A stretch of DNA of 36,285 nt, from contig JSYX01000349.1 of the NCBI GenBank assembly GCA_000787465.1, positions 1-36,285 of the forward strand, written 5' to 3'. The translations under genes were made by a program, and so were the position numbers. Positions 1 to 11,577 of the stretch are shown piece after piece. The stretch comes from Thermomucor indicae-seudaticae. Taxonomy: Eukaryota; Mucoromycota; Mucoromycetes; Mucorales; Lichtheimiaceae. Below the pieces are notes generated by a model. It did no database searches. It was not told the DNA's origin and worked only from the letters and a program-made list of their open reading frames with translations. Each line of letters begins with the position of its first letter. Within the stretch, counting starts at the first letter, position 1.

Positions 1-240
1 GTCAACGAAGAGGGCGAAGACGACAATCAGCACGTCGTCGTTAACTTTGAATATGTTATCTATTATTTTATATGTCAGTAGTCAATATTATATAAAAGGC
101 AACAAGGTCGCTTTTTCTGGTTGTATGTACTGCAAACTCCTATGGGTATCATGTTCCATGTCAACATTGGTAGTGCTGCGAATACCATTCGCGCAATTCA
201 TCCAGCACAGGAACGCACCATCAATGACTTGGTGCAATGA
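1..240 (+). other. Possible 3' end of a gene cut by the window edge
   Basis: The first 51 bases read as an open, acidic segment (VNEEGEDDNQHVVVNFE). From about base 100 a second open stretch in another frame reads as 46 codons (including FFWLYVLQTPMGIMFHVNIG) and stops with TGA at 238-240. An AT-rich stretch of about 45 bases ending in AAAAG lies between them and looks like a short intron, but the phases I tried do not join the two pieces. It may therefore be a terminal exon pair with a splice I misplace, or a decayed gene. I do not recognise the family. Confidence 0.25.
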
Positions 241-2780
241 TCAGTTCAACTGGATTGCTTACTACAAGCAAATTTCTTATTAAAGGCATGAGTGCATTTG
301 GAGCCGCCATTTTTTTTATCTTTGCGTAGTAAACATCCGAGTGCGCAGATGCATGAAGACAGAAAGCACTCTCCTCATGGTTCAGCCTTGTCACAGCCTA
401 TTGTAACTATATGTTTACCGCAATGCCCAAAAAATCCTGACACATTAGTTGTGCTATAGGAAATGGCAACTAATTGGCATGTTCCCGACGAGACAACATC
501 ACGTTGATTGAAGCTGCGATAACTACCAGAAACCCGGAGTTTATACAAGACAAGTTACTCAGTTCAGGCGCAGGTATGGCAGCCGTTCGATAAAAAGGAC
601 TCGCATGGCAGTTGTCAATCAATTATTGGCGATCGCAGCAACTTTGGCAAAGACGGACGTCATTTTCGCCTCTGGCAAAAGGGACTACTACTATTGAAGC
701 GGGAAGATGAACTTGTTTTGTTACACTATAGATTGCTTAACAAAGTCCTTGAATTGAACCAGTAGGCCTTCTATAGTCACACTTTTTGATCATCCACACT
801 AGATACCAAGTCCCTATGCAGCACTTGGAAAAGTTTGGATTGACTGAAGGCTAACTGATTTGAGTTTTCTGTATATGGGAGACTAACCCGCGATATCCAC
901 CATTGACAGTTGCCGAGAGCGTTGAAATCCTTCAAGAAGACTAGCCTAGGAAGTCGATACAGGTCTTTCATAAAATAGGTCATTGATTTGCGGACGGGTA
1001 GACTCTGATCAGACAACAAATGATTTCAAATGATAATGTCGTTGCATATCCTGCCAGCATCTTTCAAAGCTAAAACCAGTCCAGCCAAGCGTCAAATTCA
1101 ACACTCCAAGTCAAAGCTTGCTTTATACTGATTGGGTTTGCTAACAAAATATAGGGCATATATAACCCAAGGCACTCGCTCCATCCTTGAAGCATAGTCA
1201 AAAAAATAAGGAGGTGTTCATCTTGAAATATTGAGTAAAGGATACAGTAAACACAAAATAAGCTTCGTGCGGTAGAGTTCTCCAATGCGTCGCTTAACAT
1301 GAGTGTCAAGTATTCCGCACGCCCATTACGTGTTTTCATACGAATTATGTTGCTGTATCATGCGATATCAGGTGCTAATAGCGAAACGGAAACCCACTGC
1401 TAATCAGAATAAAAGTCGGTTTCCTGGCTGGTTGAGTTGGCTCAGTCATCGCTTTCTTTTCTGTTGCTGGTAAAATGTAACGTAAGGAGCGACATTGACA
1501 AATGATTCTCTTTTTTTCATTTCTTGATTTGTCTCTTACAGAAGGTATCTGAGCAAAAGGGTAAAAGGTTTTTGCAAAACGCGTGCTTCGCACGAGCGGA
1601 GGTCGGTAGTGGAGCCCAATGCCGCTCTCACGCTGGGGTTAGCCAGGGGAAGCCTACCTGCGCACTCTATCTATCCCTGGTAGTCCGTCCCTTATATAGG
1701 CGTCAAAAATTGAAAATTGGCGAGTTGTGGGATTGTTTTTTTGAACCCCCGCTTTGCTTCAAAATTGCGTGTTTCCTTTCATTGGGGCTACGATTCTAGT
1801 GTCGATGAAAACGGGAAAACAGCCGAAGAATGTATATCGTTTGCGAGAAAACGGGAAATCAAGCGTAGAAAACAACCTCACATAGAAAGAAGCGTCAACA
1901 GAGCTTATCAAAAGTCAGGTCAGGTGATGCAGGCCAAAAAATGTTTGACGCAGCTCCTCAAAATGGGAATATCTGAAAATAAGACGCCTGCCTTTCTTAT
2001 TTGTCCGTGAAGATTATCTTCACAACAGGAAGAAAAGCGATGATGGAAGTAACTGTGTGTATTAAGATACCTGAAAAATCAATTTAGAATGGTAAGATGC
2101 GATGAATTGTTTGATGGTCTTGCACATCTCTAGAAAGACCGTATTTGTGGTTCCTTGGCTAATTTGAGTCAGTTCAACAATAAGTGATCGAAGACCAGCC
2201 GTCGAAAACGTTTGAGTTACTAATGATTCGGATAGATGTACCAACGCAGCATAGATTTTAGATGAGAATTGCGTTGGGAAATTAGACTTGCTGAGTTCAT
2301 GTTGGTTATCAACCAGTCAGTAACTAGTCATCAAACTTTTTACTGACAGTGAAGAGAGACCTTCACAAGGAAAAAGTGCAACTGAAAATGCGAGCTGGCC
2401 TGTAATGGAGTTTTCAAATACTGTTGACTGTCTGGTGGTTGCTTGCAGGAAAAAAATTGTACAAACCCAAACAGGACTACTTCTTTAGAAGACAGGTGCC
2501 TTACTGAATTGCCATGCACCGCTTGCAGAGAAAACGGAAGACAACAGAACATTTCGTTTTCCCAGCAAAGAGAAAAATGAAATAAGTTATGGTCTATAGA
2601 TGAGGAAAGTAGTCTGGTTGCGAGCCAGGCCGTTGATATTGTATAAAGGACTCTCCGTCGGCATAGAAGTATAGTTTGGACGGATACGTTAAAAAGGAAA
2701 ACTTTAGCTTGTCACTTTGTAGAGTCGCTGCATCACTTCAGTGCAATTTTTCCCAAAGGGAGACGGTATAGATTACCAAG
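241..2780. other. Gene-poor interval, nothing recognised
   Basis: No open frame here has intron structure, conserved motifs or a family I recognise. Short frames exist on both strands, for example 1070-1339 and 777-1019 on the minus strand and 1717-2010 on the plus strand, but they are AT-rich and have no clear start context. A GC-richer patch at about 1577-1690 includes a small perfect hairpin (CGTGC-TTC-GCACG) and a TATATA-like run near 1694. Decayed repeat sequence is the most likely explanation. Confidence 0.3.
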
Positions 2781-2789
2781 AATGAAAAC

Positions 2790-3994
2790 GGCATGCTGCT
2801 GGAGCTATGCTGGATAGCTTTGTCATTGGCCCTGGGTGCTGTTGCTGCACCAACGGAAAAAAGGGGTCACGGTTCAGTCAAAGAAAAATGTCTCTCTTTC
2901 AGCAAAGCCAGAAAAATGAGGGCCGAAGATGCCAACACCGATAAAGATCGCATGTCGTTCCTCGAAAGCTACGCAGATAGTAATGTCATTCTAGAATAAA
3001 AGATCGGTCGCATTGAACGGCTTTATTGGTCCCACTCGTTTCAACAAGAAAAGCTATCGAGAATTGCCCCGTGGAGCTGCGATGGAATTTGCATTGAACA
3101 GACTGTTAGACGAAAACACCGTGTGTTCGTGGTCGATTACACATCGAAGTCTGCCTTTAACGAATTGGCAACTGTTGGGTAGTCCTAATGAATATCGCCG
3201 CGGAAGATCAATTAGCAATCGTTTAACGGTTCTGTTCTTGGCGGAAAGATGAGAGAAGTTGGCTCACATTGCGATCTTTATGAACGAAGCCCTGATAATT
3301 TGCGAAGAACAGTGTGCGTCGGCAAAGCCAACTTTCGACACTGTACGGATTTCGGTGTTGAGAAAATGGAAGAAGGATCTCATGAATTAATGTGTGTACT
3401 AGGTGGACTGACACTGTACTAAAGTTGATAAGGATTTGCAAAAGCTGGACGATGAATAATTGATTAGATCTGGATCTCTTCCGACGGTCGCAGCATCGTC
3501 CGCAGCAGCAGCGGCCAGCAGGACCTCGGCAGCGTCTGCAAGCGCGTCAAAAACGGGAAACGTTTTTTGGGAACACTAAGATGGTAACGGCTCGCTGGTG
3601 AGCGATGAAACAGAAGAACATGGTTATGAACGTAGCTCGGCAATAGTAGGCAGCAGCACTACGCCATTACATTTTAAACCCATAGTCACAACATCTTCCC
3701 AAAATTACTTCTGGTATACGTTTGCTGATGGGATATATTCCTTTCACGGCCGGTGGTGCCGGAAAAGACACCGAGGCCGTTCGATAAACTGCAGAGTTGT
3801 TCCACGGCTCAAAACATGGCAGCAACGCCCCTCTGAGGTTGCAAGAGGTGATGCTTGGGAGCGTTGTCGGACCGGAAGTAAATGTTGTAAGGCAAAATGT
3901 TGCTGACAGTGATAGCATTCTCTACATCGTTCTATATGATCATACACACAAAGACGGCAATGGTGCAAATAAAGGATTTATCTGCACTCGCTAG
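2790..3994 (+). pseudogene. Decayed coding-looking sequence, unidentified
   Basis: Several adjacent stretches read like protein but change frame or meet stops. Around 3100-3180 one frame contains VFVVDYTSKSAFNELATVG. A short frame begins at ATG 3249 and runs about 57 codons. An Ala/Ser-rich segment lies at about 3480-3545. The best stretch, about 3690-3994, reads through PFTAGGAGKDTEAVR, then one in-frame TAA (3784-3786), then continues as NAPLRLQEVMLGSVVGPEVN and on to a TAG just before 3995. I do not recognise the family. Relics of one or more mobile-element or host genes fit best. Confidence 0.3.
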
Positions 3995-4201
3995 TCAAAA
4001 ACCAAGTTGACAAGCAATCATAACCGATTTATTGTTAATGCTGTCCTACAGACGCGGCGTTCGAGCCCATTTCTGCTCTAACAGAAAATCCTAGAGACGC
4101 CATACTGTTTGAGGTTGACGATGTTGGAAGGGGATCCGGATATGACGTGTGAATTCCGTGTGAAATTCGGACGATATGACACGATTTTCTCGCGCGCGTA
4201 C

Positions 4202-4207
4202 CACGTG
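4202..4207. promoter_or_regulatory. CACGTG E-box upstream of the PKA gene
   Basis: A perfect CACGTG palindrome lies about 600 bases upstream of the kinase start codon, in an otherwise non-coding stretch. bHLH factors bind this hexamer in fungi. A six-base site is weak evidence on its own, so its role here is only a possibility. Confidence 0.2.
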
Positions 4208-4798
4208 CAAAGGTGCTGCGGTCCGTTAAATTCCGGCGTCCCGAAGTTATTGCCTGTGCGATAAACGTACTTCAGCTATTATCCTGAGAATTTAGGGCGG
4301 TATGTAGCGAGACAGTTAAATAGGGACGGCAAGCACAGGGACTTTAAGACAAGGAAGTCAAAAGTTGAAGGAAGCGGCATCCTCAGATTGTTGCAGTTCA
4401 GGTGGCCAGTGCCCCATAGCCAGAGGTAGAAGTAGAGAGAAAAAGAGAGTATACCTCCTGAGCTTAGCTATTATCAAGGAAAATCAGTGTGTTTTCATCG
4501 ATTGACAGTGAGAACCTGACGAAAAAGACAAAAAAGGGAACCAGTCGTCCAAAGGAAAAGAAAAACGCTGCTGCGCGTTCATTCACCACACCTAAAAAAA
4601 GAAGTAGGCAAAGCTCCTCTTCTTTTTCCTTTTCTTTTCTTTGCGCATTCGCTTTGCATTTACCCAGTTGAAGTATACCCCCGACATTTTGCATTGACGT
4701 GAAAGTATAGTGAGTCAGTCCTGTTCCGCTTCTTTTTGTCCTACCTTCTAATCTATGCATCGTCCATCTAACCATCTCCAGTGTGGCACCGGACATCT

Positions 4799-6667
<1,869 letters not shown>

Positions 6668-6804
6668 TAATATTCCCTCCATCTTTCTTTCTATACCTTT
6701 CGCTTCTAAGGCATCAGTGCCTGTTACCACCATCATCAATTAATCCATGTATTTACTCTATATCATGGTCATCGAAGGCATCTTTAACGCTTTGCTTGTT
6801 TGCA

Positions 6805-8940
6805 TTACCAATAACGAAAAATGGCTTTATTGTTATTAGTCATGATGTGGAAGACGATATACAGGTGTCTCTTATAGCTGTGGCAGATGTATGTTGCAAA
6901 TGAAATGCCAAGCATGACGAAAAAGATTTGCCAAGAGAAATCGTACTGTTGCTGCATCTTTAGAGGCAAGTGGATCGCCAGAGCGCCAAATGGCACCATG
7001 AAAACTGTTTCATGAGAATCGCTCTTTTGATCGTCCCAAGATAGCTCTATGCCATCGAGTCTTGGCCCTGGACGATGAGAAAAATAAGCGTGCTATAGCT
7101 ACAAGGAAAAAGAGAAAGAATATCTTTACGCACTGCAGCCCAAAGGGTTATCCAATGTGATTTCGTTATCAAGGTTATCGCGTCGCAGGTAAACACCAAT
7201 CAAGTAGCCCCTGATAGCATAAGGCTTACACTCTGCTTTTAGTGCAATCCAAAGCTCAGCATGGTTATTGACCTGAACGCGAAGGTGCCATCGTCGCGTC
7301 TAAAAGTCACCGCATGGAGACCAGCTAAAGCAGCCGAGGAGTTAACTGACACCGACATGTTTGAGGGACCCGGAGCGGCGCGAAGTCAAGCTGTCTGTTT
7401 GTGGATGATTGACGTCTCCCAATAGCAATGACGTGAGCATTGCCTGAGCAGAGCTGGCAACCACTGCACCGTGCAAGGCCGTTGACCGCGTTTTCCATAC
7501 TCCCAGCTTCATGGTAAGACACAGGAGCCGGCCTATCTGGTAATGTGCTTTGTACCTCCTCCTACTGCTGCTGCGGACAACGGGCACTGCACCTGTATAC
7601 GTGGCACATCCACGCACACGTAGGGTTACTGTAAAAGAGATTGCTATCTAAAAGCGCGATGGATTGATCTGCCCAAAAAATTCATATAGCTGCATCAACG
7701 GAAACTCGAACACTGGGTATCGTTTGGAGCAATGGTCTGTGACCGACTTTTGTACCTTACTAAGTCTTGAAGCATATCGAAAAGGTCATTGCCCAGGATT
7801 AGAGGACCTTTCATGGCTGCTCACGAGGAAAACTGTATCCTGGATTCCTCTGCTGATAAAACTCCATTTCCTATCTGAATACTTCATCAGCTTGCTTTTA
7901 ACTTGAGACTTTGCGCCGTTGGGTAAATGGCAGCCTAACCTCCGGCATGTCTGTGGTTCAGTAAGCAGATAGATCAGTTTGACACTGTCAGCACCGTAAT
8001 TATCTGGGTCAGCCCAAATGACCGGACGCGAAAAATGCACGGCTTGAGAGTGTATATTGGGAATTTTCAGCTATGGCCGGAAACAGTGTCCCATCTGGCT
8101 TGCGCATTCCCACGTGTCTTCCACTCCCTAATTCCATATCGAATAAAACACGGCTCGACTGGTCTTATTGAGCACATACTTCATCGTTTGGAAGCGTGTA
8201 CGAGCAGCCATGCCTTCGTCATAGTTGCAGTTGTCATATTTTGTATGAGTGAGCGTTTACTCTGCCAAACACTCGAAGCTGGCCAAAGGCTAACTTTCAA
8301 GTAATCCACGCCCCATTCAGCATAAGTCGCTGCATCTTGCATTTCACAGCCGAAGGGTCCCATCTAGCCTACATGGACATTGATAATGTCCTCTCTTGCT
8401 CTTCACTGGGGACGGATAAACTTTTTATCAGTGCACATTCTTCTACCGCCCGCTGCTGTAAATCGCAAATTTGTGACCTCTCTTGACTTTGAGATCCCTG
8501 AATTTAGTTTGACGATAACAAAAAGCCGTCTGGAAATCCGGTTGTATCAACCATAATGGTACCATTGCGCGCTCAGTTTTCCGACTGCCAGCAATAGTCT
8601 ACGTCCGGATACTGATATCCAGCAGCCAAGAAGCCTTAAAAGAACCATTTTGATTTCATTGGTTCTCTTCTCTATCAACATCCTTTTGGAAAGAGTATCA
8701 TTGCGTCCGCGGTCGCTTTCACAACGTCTTGGTTGATATTGCAGCCATACTTATTGCAAACATATTCCTTTAACTTTTAGAACAGAGAAAATTCCTGTCC
8801 TCGACATACCAATCGTCCCATGGGTGGTCTCGAGGCAATTGATTCGTTCCCAAGTGACTTATGCCAATGACAACAGAAGACCAGGACAACGAAAGATGCT
8901 AGAAGCGTAACCCAGGTGCAAAGTGGGGAAAATGAAGAAT
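6805..8940 (-). pseudogene. Decayed GH27 alpha-galactosidase-like gene
   Basis: Read on the minus strand, GH27 landmarks appear in the right order but in shifting frames. A hydrophobic signal/anchor segment at about 8880-8935 is followed by RPPMG (about 8820), KYGCNINQDVVKATADAM (8699-8757), GFLAAGYQYPDVDYCWQ (8584-8634), NGTIMVDTTGFPDG (about 8524-8565), KFAIYSSG, GPFGCEMQDAATYAEWGVDY (about 8302-8361), KYDNCNYDEGMAARTRF with the usual nucleophile Asp (about 8195-8250), GVEDTWE, WADPDN (about 8010) and LILGNDLFDML (about 7770-7800). In-frame stops fall within these blocks (CWQSEN then TGA; SIWN then TAG) and expected splice sites are missing. GH27 enzymes remove terminal alpha-galactose from oligosaccharides outside the cell. 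The 3' part (7299-7130 and 7060-6805) is still open, with a phase-matched 69 nt intron and a C-terminal membrane-like helix. That tail could instead be a separate gene end. Confidence 0.72.
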
Positions 8941-9142
8941 GGAAAGTGAAATGGAATAGCTTGTCATACAAGGACGTTTGGCTTCTTCCGCCACGTGTGT
9001 TTTGTTTTGAAGGAGTAAACAAAAGGGTCTTGACGCCAACTCCCTGTATTGTTCGCCCTTAAGACCAAAAAAAGGAAGACTACGAGCTGCTCCTCCATTG
9101 CCTTTTTTTCCGCCCTTTTCTTCCTTTCTATTCTCTTGTTAT

Positions 9143-9643
9143 ATGACTTTAAAGGATTGGTTGTTTCAGTGCAGGTGGCGCCGTCGACATATTTCTGTAT
9201 CGTCTTGCTGGCCAATGGATAAGAACAAGAACAAAAATAAAAATAAGCCCAGCACACACGAGCAGCAAGCCAAAAAACGTCGATCATGGCTGCTGCCTAG
9301 CAAACGATGGTCTATTCTTCTTCCTGGAACGTCGACTGATGATAAAGCGACTGAAGAAGAAGACGAAAAACACCATTTGCTTTTTCAATGTATTCAAACT
9401 GCACTTACACCATCACCACCCCTGGAGGAAAGGAAGCGCTGGTCGACCGGTATGCTGGATCTGGAATCCGAGCAATATGCCATAGAAATGTGGTTACTCT
9501 TTCAACAACAATACGTTCCACAACCAAAAGGACGACGATCACGAAGGAGAAAACTCGCACTCTCATGTGGACTGGAATCCATTCCGGAAGTTGATAGTCA
9601 GTCTGGTATCGAAAAGCATTCATCTTCTGTGGTCTCCCCTTGA
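9143..9643 (+). CDS. Small charged protein, unidentified
   Basis: This is a single open frame from ATG 9143 to TGA 9641-9643, 166 aa. A second in-frame ATG at 9216 would give a 142 aa product starting MDKNKNKNKNK. A pyrimidine-rich stretch of the kind seen in fungal 5' UTRs lies just upstream (about 9098-9140). The protein is hydrophilic: a Lys/Asn repeat, then acidic and basic clusters (EEEDEK, RRSRRRK), with no signal peptide or clear domain. I do not recognise a family. In its favour are its length amid a broken region and codon use that looks coding. Against it are the lack of introns and of any motif. It is divergent from the decayed glycosidase. Confidence 0.42.
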   Translation: MTLKDWLFQCRWRRRHISVSSCWPMDKNKNKNKNKPSTHEQQAKKRRSWLLPSKRWSILLPGTSTDDKATEEEDEKHHLLFQCIQTALTPSPPLEERKRWSTGMLDLESEQYAIEMWLLFQQQYVPQPKGRRSRRRKLALSCGLESIPEVDSQSGIEKHSSSVVSP

Positions 9644-10085
9644 TTGCCGAGATATATTAGCCAAGAACTCCTCAATTGCGTCAATTCCTTATTGTTTCAT
9701 TCCAATGTATATATCCACCTACACGGACATTGGTATATCCAATTCATGCTCAGCAAAAAGCTCTCTTCCTTGGCGGATACAAGCGCCGTTGCCGGACATC
9801 ATGAATGATATCATGCTCGAACTTTTCTTGTGTAACATAGGGACTAGCCAATCATCAAAGATTGCAAATGTTGCAACGTGAACGACCCTTTTCCTGTTTT
9901 CACATTGCGATTTGTGCAACTTTTGAAAATGCCACGCCACGCATCGGTTCTCATACTCAAGCTCTTCGCGAGCACATGCAGTGCTTTATCAATTCAGACG
10001 TGTCCGAGCCCGACAGCGAAGTCATCGGAGCAATTCCGCGCAATGAGCTGTACGAATCGTTGCGCCTGATTACGCGTACAATCTG
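9644..10085 (+). other. Interval before the transposase relic, fragments only
   Basis: Short overlapping frames at 9862-10086 and 9878-10069 read as coding-looking pieces (for example ALREHMQCFINSDVSEPDSE) that lead towards the transposase relic in changing frames. They may be the decayed 5' end of the same element. Nothing intact is present. Confidence 0.3.
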
Positions 10086-11096
10086 AATGCGGAACGGGTT
10101 ATCGACGACGATTCCGAGGTTGATTTGGAGGCAATGGAGCTCCCAGATCTCGACGAGTTAGACGTTGGCGGAGAGGAAGGTTGACCTTTCAGCAGACACT
10201 CAGGAAAGATACGTAGCGCTCCGTTCAACGGTACTAAAGACGAGAGATATCCCAGCATTTCTCGAAACGTACAGATATTATATGTGGATGGACGAGGATT
10301 CCTTTCGCTACATTCTGGACTTAATTAAGGATCATCCCATTTTCCTGTAGAGAGGCATTCGTCCTCAAGCTCCAGCGGAACTGCAACTACGTGTAGTGCT
10401 ATATAGGCTGGAACACATAGCAACCGACCAGGATGTGGCAACGATTTTCGGCATAGGAAAGGGTACAGTGCACAAGTTCACTAGCCATATGCTTGATGCG
10501 ATCTTCTCGCTGAAGTCGAGATTTATCAAATGGCTGGACGGCAAAGAAAAGAAAAGCTGAAGAGGGACGTCGTTGACATTACCGGCATCACCTTCGTTCA
10601 GTGCATTGGCTTCTTGGATAGCACGCATATTCCCCTCGCACAGGCCTCGGATCAATGCACAGAGTTATTATAGTTACAAGGGGTTCTATTCGATCATTGC
10701 CCAAGTCGTGTGTGACATCCACAAGCAGATTCGTTATGTTACTGCTGCATCGCATGGAGTACGCACGACTCTAACGGCGTTCAAAAACAGCAGCCTATGG
10801 ACGGACCGTGAGCGCTACTTTTCTGGTCAAGAATACCTCCTAGCAGATAGTGCATACGAACTATCCATCAGGATCACCACTCCGTACCGGTGTCTGGCGC
10901 TTGGAAACGACCGACAGAGGAAGAACTTTAATGTACAGTTAAGTAAAAGTATGAGTTGCTGTTGAACGTACTATAAACATCTCGAAAGGAAGGTGGAGCC
11001 TTCAGCGCCTCAACTTGACCATTTCGGATCAAGACAGCCATGAGGCCGCTGTAAAATGGATATTTGTATATGTCGCATACTACAAATACCCTTAGA
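10086..11096 (+). pseudogene. PIF/Harbinger-type transposase relic (HARBI1-like DDE_4)
   Basis: The relic starts with an acidic segment (AERVIDDDSEVDLEAMELPD, about 10094-10153), then changes frame into FLETYRYYMWMDEDSFRYIL (about 10258-10317). A TAG stop at 10348-10350 interrupts it. A helix-turn-helix-like stretch follows (QDVATIFGIGKGTVHKFTS, about 10430-10486). The catalytic core is recognisable: first Asp in GFLDSTHIPLAQ (about 10608), YYSYKGFYSIIAQVVCD, FKNSSLWTDRERYFSGQEYL, a further Asp in LLADSAYEL, and the Glu in AVERTIN (about 10951-10971) before KGRWSLQRLNLTISD. The middle catalytic Asp seems lost: GVRTTLTAFKNS stands where the family usually has a His-Asp. At least three frame changes and stops make it inactive. 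The family cuts and pastes DNA with short terminal inverted repeats. I could not find the repeats here. Confidence 0.85.
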
Positions 11097-11577
11097 TATG
11101 AAACGAGTATTCCAATGTCTAACTTCTGGCTTGGTCTATGATTGCTGTGCAAGACGACTTGGATCTTGAATCCGCAGTCAAAAAAACGGCTACTGAGCAG
11201 GATTACACCACCAACGAAATAGAGGCTCTTCCATCACTATATCCCGCGATTTAAATTGATTATCTATGCATCCAATAACATATCGTTACTTCTGCCGTTT
11301 ATGTCCGGTTCTGAGACAAGCTGATAGGATTGGGCTAATGTTCGTAAAGCCGCAGTTAGAATCGCTACCGATCCAGTGTTTCTAGCAGAAAGAGATTGAG
11401 AGGTCATACGATATACAGCGAAAAGGAAAAAACAACATCGCACACTGGCTAGTCTTTCGTTCAATCCGCAGACTGTGAGCGTCTACCAGAAGTTATACGC
11501 TTAAGCAAGATGATATACACATTGACTGCAAAAAATTACTCTGGGCATAAGCCGGATTTGAATACCTGGGCTTGCCA
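11097..11577. other. Interval between transposase relic and amidase
   Basis: No gene is visible. Short frames on both strands lack starts, introns or motifs. The last part probably holds the amidase promoter; no TATA box stands out. Confidence 0.4.

Noticed and set aside
4056..4080. tRNA B-box-like GTTCGAGCC
   Set aside because: No matching A box, acceptor stem or cloverleaf could be formed around it.
4464..4796. 110-codon frame on the minus strand just upstream of PKA
   Set aside because: It covers the PKA promoter and 5' UTR, is driven by pyrimidine-rich sequence (poly Lys/Glu and Phe/Leu runs), and has no motif.
4781..4798. Upstream GTG as start of the PKA frame
   Set aside because: Nuclear fungal genes start at ATG; the first in-frame ATG is 4799.
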